64,000 nucleotides of DNA from Demequina aestuarii. GTDB lineage: Bacteria > Actinomycetota > Actinomycetes > Actinomycetales > Demequinaceae. The notes beneath the pieces are model-generated. The model saw only the letters and a program-made list of their open reading frames with translations. It did not search any database and was not told the DNA's origin. Shown here piece by piece: positions 61,073-64,000 of this stretch (position 1 is its first letter; each line of letters opens with the position of its first letter). The DNA lies in assembly GCF_000975095.1 (NCBI RefSeq), contig NZ_BBRD01000001.1, positions 1,259,467 to 1,323,466 of the forward strand, in the 5' to 3' direction. A program made the translations under genes and the position numbers.

Positions 61073-62280
61073 GAGGAGGCCTCGTAGGTGAAATCCGCCA
61101 GCACGATGCCGGCCTTGAGCGCCTCTTCCGAGGTGAGCTCGGGATACGGGTAGTGCGGGAGCACTTCGAACGTGTCGGCGCCCTCCCAGGTGTCGAGAAT
61201 GCCAGCCTGGCACACCGACACCTTGATGCTGTACTGCCCGGGCTTGAGCCAGAGATTCTTGATCCGCAGCACCGGGCGGTGAGCCTGCGCGGGGGTGAAC
61301 CACTGCCCCACTGCGCGCGAGTCGCACTGCACGATCGAGGTGCCGTTGATGTCGTCGACGTGGCACGACACGAAGTAGTCGCCCACCATGTCGGGCGCCG
61401 GGGGAAGGCTGAGCTCCACCACGACGTCGTCGTCCGGGTTCTGCTGCTGGTTCTCCACCCGCACGCCGTCGAGTCGGATCTGACCCGTTCCCGGACGACG
61501 ATACGCCTCCACCTGTTCGGTCCGCAGTCGCGAGAAGCTGCTGCGGTACTCGTGCATCGCACCGTCGACGCTGCCGGAATACAGCAGCCTGCCCTTGTCG
61601 AGGTAGATGGCAGAGGTGCACAGGTTCACGACGGTCTGCGGCTGGTGGCTGACGTAGAGGACCGTGCGCCCGTCCCGTGCGACGTCCTTCATCTTCTGCA
61701 ATGACTTGCGCTGGAACTCGGCGTCCCCGACCGCGAGCACCTCATCGATCGCCAGGATCTCGGTCTCGAGGTGGGCGGCGACCGAGAACGCGAGGCGGAC
61801 GTACATGCCGGAGGAGTACCGCTTGACCGGGGTGTCCAGGAATCGCTCGACACCCGAGAAGTCGACGATCTCGTCGAAGCGGCGCTTGATCTCTTTGCGC
61901 GTCATTCCCAGGAGTGCGCCGTTGAGGTAGATGTTCTCGCGGCCGGTGAGCTCGGGATGAAAACCGGTGCCGACTTCGAGGAGGCTTCCCACCCGGCCGC
62001 CCAAGTCGATCAGGCCTGTCGTGGGCGCGGTGATGCGAGTGAGCAGCTTCAGCAGCGTCGACTTGCCTGCGCCGTTGCGGCCGACGATGCCCAGCGCCTC
62101 ACCCCATGGAATGTCCAGCGAGATGTCGTTCAGCGCGTGAAACTCGTCGTACTCGGGACGGCGGGTGGGATTGCGGAGCACATCCACGATGGCGTCGGTG
62201 ATGCGATCGATGTGGGCGGTGCGCCGGTTGATGCGATAGACCTTCGTCAGATGCTCGACTGAGATGGCTGTATCGCGCAT
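61069..62280 (-). CDS. ABC-2 polysaccharide exporter ATPase (Wzt-like)
   Basis: ATPase of the Wzm/Wzt type. The nucleotide-binding domain (about 1-245) has Walker A GRNGAGKST, signature YSSGMYVRL and Walker B ILAIDEVLAVGD. The C-terminal domain (about 255-403) is the kind that in Wzt proteins recognises the finished non-reducing end of the glycan before export; its sequence looks complete. The ATG at 62280 is preferred over an in-frame upstream start because conserved sequence begins at AISVEHLTKVYR. It starts the exporter operon. Confidence 0.92.
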   Translation of the reverse strand: MRDTAISVEHLTKVYRINRRTAHIDRITDAIVDVLRNPTRRPEYDEFHALNDISLDIPWGEALGIVGRNGAGKSTLLKLLTRITAPTTGLIDLGGRVGSLLEVGTGFHPELTGRENIYLNGALLGMTRKEIKRRFDEIVDFSGVERFLDTPVKRYSSGMYVRLAFSVAAHLETEILAIDEVLAVGDAEFQRKSLQKMKDVARDGRTVLYVSHQPQTVVNLCTSAIYLDKGRLLYSGSVDGAMHEYRSSFSRLRTEQVEAYRRPGTGQIRLDGVRVENQQQNPDDDVVVELSLPPAPDMVGDYFVSCHVDDINGTSIVQCDSRAVGQWFTPAQAHRPVLRIKNLWLKPGQYSIKVSVCQAGILDTWEGADTFEVLPHYPYPELTSEEALKAGIVLADFTYEASS

Positions 62281-62371
62281 ATAAACCCGATCTACCTCAA
62301 GGAATACCACCGCGGAGAGTGACCTCGGCCGAGGTCTGAGCACACGCTACCACGCTCGATTCCGGCTCCTC

Positions 62372-62377
62372 TAGGAT
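62372..62377 (+). promoter_or_regulatory. -10 box TAGGAT
   Basis: TAGGAT would start a leader of about 29 bases with GGAGGGAGG before the GTG at 62413. Confidence 0.4.
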
Positions 62378-62412
62378 GATTCCAGTTGTCGCATCGGCCG
62401 GAGGGAGGCCCT

Positions 62413-63387
62413 GTGCCGGACCCCGCAGAGCCGCTCGACGACCGTTCGCGCCACGTCGTGGTCGTGCTCAATTGGAACGGCCGCGCCGACACCCTCGTGT
62501 GCGTGGAGTCGATCCTCGCCGACCCCGATGCCCCCCAGGTGCTGGTAGTCGACAACGGTTCGACGGACGGGACGCTGGACGAGGTCACGCGTCGATGGCC
62601 GGGTCTGCCTACGGTGCAGACTGGCGAGAACTTGGGCTTCGCCGGGGGCATGAACCGCGGAATCGCGTGGGCGCGTGCCCGGGGCGCCGCAGTGATCACG
62701 GTGCTCAACAACGACACGGTGGTCCCCGTGGGGACGATGGGCGTGCTGCGATCCGCCGCCCGCGAGGGCGCGTGTGCCGTGAGCCCGGAGGTGCGCTATC
62801 GAGACGAGCCCGATCGGGTGTGGTTCGCCGGCGGCACGCTGTCGCCACCCGACTGGTTTCCCCATCACACGCCTGCGGCGCGGCTGGCGCAGGCAGAGGG
62901 CGACACCCGGACCGTCGACGTTCTGTCCGGATGCTGCGTGACCGCGTCCACCGAGGTATGGGGGGCCGTCGGAGGCTTCAATGAACGCTACTTCCTCAAC
63001 TTCGAGGACTCGGAATGGAGCGTCCGCGCGGCTCGCGCCGGCGTCAGCCTCCGTGTTCGCACGGATGCGGTCATCCTCCACGCCGTCTCGGCGTCATTCA
63101 CCGGCGCGGCTGCCAGCCTCGGGACGTACTACTACGTGCGCAACGGACTCGACTTCAACCGTGCCGCAGGCGGCGACTCCCGGGCCCGTCGACGGTTCGT
63201 GACCCGGGTCGCAAGAGACGCGGTCGCGCGCAGGCGCCGGGAGCGTGCGTGGCGTGCCGGAGCGCGGGAACTGCGCATGATCGCCCATGGGTGGGCGGAC
63301 TACTCGCGGGGCCGCATGGGCCCCGCGCCGGCGCGCCTGGCCCGTACCACCGCCCGCTGGGCGAGCGCCGGGGCCGGCTCGCCCTAG
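62413..63387 (+). CDS. Family 2 glycosyltransferase (rhamnosyltransferase-like)
   Basis: A 324-residue GT-A enzyme of the WcaA/GlfT-like group: VVVVLNWNGRADTLVCVESIL, VVDNGSTDGTLDEV, GENLGFAGGMNRGIAWA and the metal site VLNNDTVV. The later SGCCVTASTEVWGAVGGFNERYF and NFEDSEWSVRA segments are typical of rhamnosyl- and related transferases. The GTG is fixed by GGAGGGAGG. It is not close to the four paralogues above; the donor may be a different sugar. Confidence 0.87.
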   Translation: MPDPAEPLDDRSRHVVVVLNWNGRADTLVCVESILADPDAPQVLVVDNGSTDGTLDEVTRRWPGLPTVQTGENLGFAGGMNRGIAWARARGAAVITVLNNDTVVPVGTMGVLRSAAREGACAVSPEVRYRDEPDRVWFAGGTLSPPDWFPHHTPAARLAQAEGDTRTVDVLSGCCVTASTEVWGAVGGFNERYFLNFEDSEWSVRAARAGVSLRVRTDAVILHAVSASFTGAAASLGTYYYVRNGLDFNRAAGGDSRARRRFVTRVARDAVARRRRERAWRAGARELRMIAHGWADYSRGRMGPAPARLARTTARWASAGAGSP

Positions 63388-63407
63388 TCGTGCTGGCACG
63401 GCGTCCC

Positions 63408-63413
63408 TAGGAT
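63408..63413 (+). promoter_or_regulatory. -10 box TAGGAT, leaderless start
   Basis: TAGGAT, six bases, then the ATG of the last gene. Confidence 0.5.
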
Positions 63414-63419
63414 GAGCGC

Positions 63420-64000
63420 ATGTCCCGCTTCCAGGCGCCTCTGAGGTCGCGTGCGTGGGCGCCTGCAGTGGTGCTCTCCCTCGTGGCGCTCGCGGTCGGC
63501 AGCACCATGGCGGTGCTGAGCGTCGGGTACGACGGGTTCGCCATCCCGGTGGCGATCGCGCTGCTGGTGCTGGGCGTCGCCTCGGTCGACATGACCTTGG
63601 TGCCCATCGTCGCGGTGCCCGCGACCTTGGCGCTGATGCGAGTGGGGGGCGAGATCGCGGTGGCGGACGTCGCGCTGGCCGCCGGCACGATGGTCGCGCT
63701 GTTCCTGCTGCGCGGGTCGGGTGCGCTGGCGATGCAGCCGCTGCTCGTCGCGGGATCGCTCTACCTGGTGCTCGCCGTGCCCACCCTCATCATCAACCCC
63801 TACACCGCCAACCTGGTCGAGTGGGTCCACGAGCTGTTCCTGGTGCTCGGCAGCATGGTGGTGGGCTTCGCGATCGGCCGGGGCGGGCGTGCCCGGCTCG
63901 CGCTCTCCGTCTACGTGATGGTCTGTGCGGCGCTCGGCGTCGTCGCCGTCTTCCTCGCTCTCCAGTCCGCGCTGTCGAGCGGACAGTTCCTCCCGGTGTA
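63420..64000 (+). CDS. Polytopic membrane protein, possible O-antigen polymerase/ligase, partial
   Basis: Open from the ATG at 63420 to the right edge, 193 codons visible. The sequence is almost all hydrophobic: helices at about 13-32, 36-55, 57-72, 75-92, 98-118, 130-150 and 155-180, with short loops (YDGFA, NPYTANLVEWVHE). This layout and the glycan context suggest a Wzy/WaaL-type polymerase or ligase, but the diagnostic C-terminal loop is outside the window. The start has a TAGGAT box six bases upstream. Confidence 0.6.
   Translation, partial: MSRFQAPLRSRAWAPAVVLSLVALAVGSTMAVLSVGYDGFAIPVAIALLVLGVASVDMTLVPIVAVPATLALMRVGGEIAVADVALAAGTMVALFLLRGSGALAMQPLLVAGSLYLVLAVPTLIINPYTANLVEWVHELFLVLGSMVVGFAIGRGGRARLALSVYVMVCAALGVVAVFLALQSALSSGQFLPV

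Noticed and set aside
1-64000. Mobile elements, CRISPR arrays, prophage genes
   Set aside because: No transposase, integrase, repeat-spacer array, direct repeats next to tRNA or phage gene was seen.

Overview
The window is one continuous stretch of chromosome from a high-GC Gram-positive actinobacterium. The order Micrococcales is an inference from gene content and order. Lineage markers are RbpA, a GarA-type FHA protein, FtsR, the WYL pair PafB/PafC, and a HelY-type helicase next to tatA-tatC. Genes are dense, often joined by 4-base ATGA/GTGA overlaps, and many starts sit 6-7 bases after a TAnnnT box, which suggests leaderless transcripts. I saw no tRNA or rRNA gene, insertion sequence, integrase or CRISPR array.

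Layout. 1-17.0 kb (all +): housekeeping genes priA(partial)-fmt-rsmB, rpe-ribD-ribE-ribBA-ribH (riboflavin), hisE-hisG, pafB-pafC, tatA-tatC-diacylglycerol kinase-helY, and lnt, closed by a perfect 16-bp hairpin. 17.1-24.1 kb: rbpA, a small arsenic module (arsC plus an aquaporin, divergent arsR with an operator), an alpha/beta hydrolase overlapping an EamA exporter, a divergent MarR regulator with a clear palindromic operator, a surface esterase, and a flavodoxin-like protein behind a DosR-like palindrome. 24.2-32.4 kb (all -): pyruvate carboxylase, two MerR regulators (one FtsR-like), a GarA-like FHA protein, a CDP-alcohol phosphatidyltransferase, two small related proteins, and an RNB exoribonuclease. 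32.4-42.6 kb: bifunctional PutA with a divergent LysR regulator, an EI24 membrane protein, an amidohydrolase, OsmC, an MFS exporter, a carboxylesterase and a PAP2-fold protein that has lost its catalytic residues.

42.5-64 kb is an envelope-glycan locus. It holds six family-2-type glycosyltransferases (four of them close paralogues), a divergent nucleotide-sugar-type transferase, two GT4 enzymes, a WbsX-type protein, an intracellular polysaccharide deacetylase, two BcsL-like GNAT proteins, a HAD-UbiA fusion, two polytopic GT-C-like proteins, a Wzm/Wzt-type ABC exporter with a C-terminal glycan-recognition domain, and the start of a polytopic protein that could be a polymerase or ligase. Together they could build a lipid-linked polysaccharide inside the cell, modify it, flip it out and attach it to the wall. 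The glycan structure cannot be read from the sequence.
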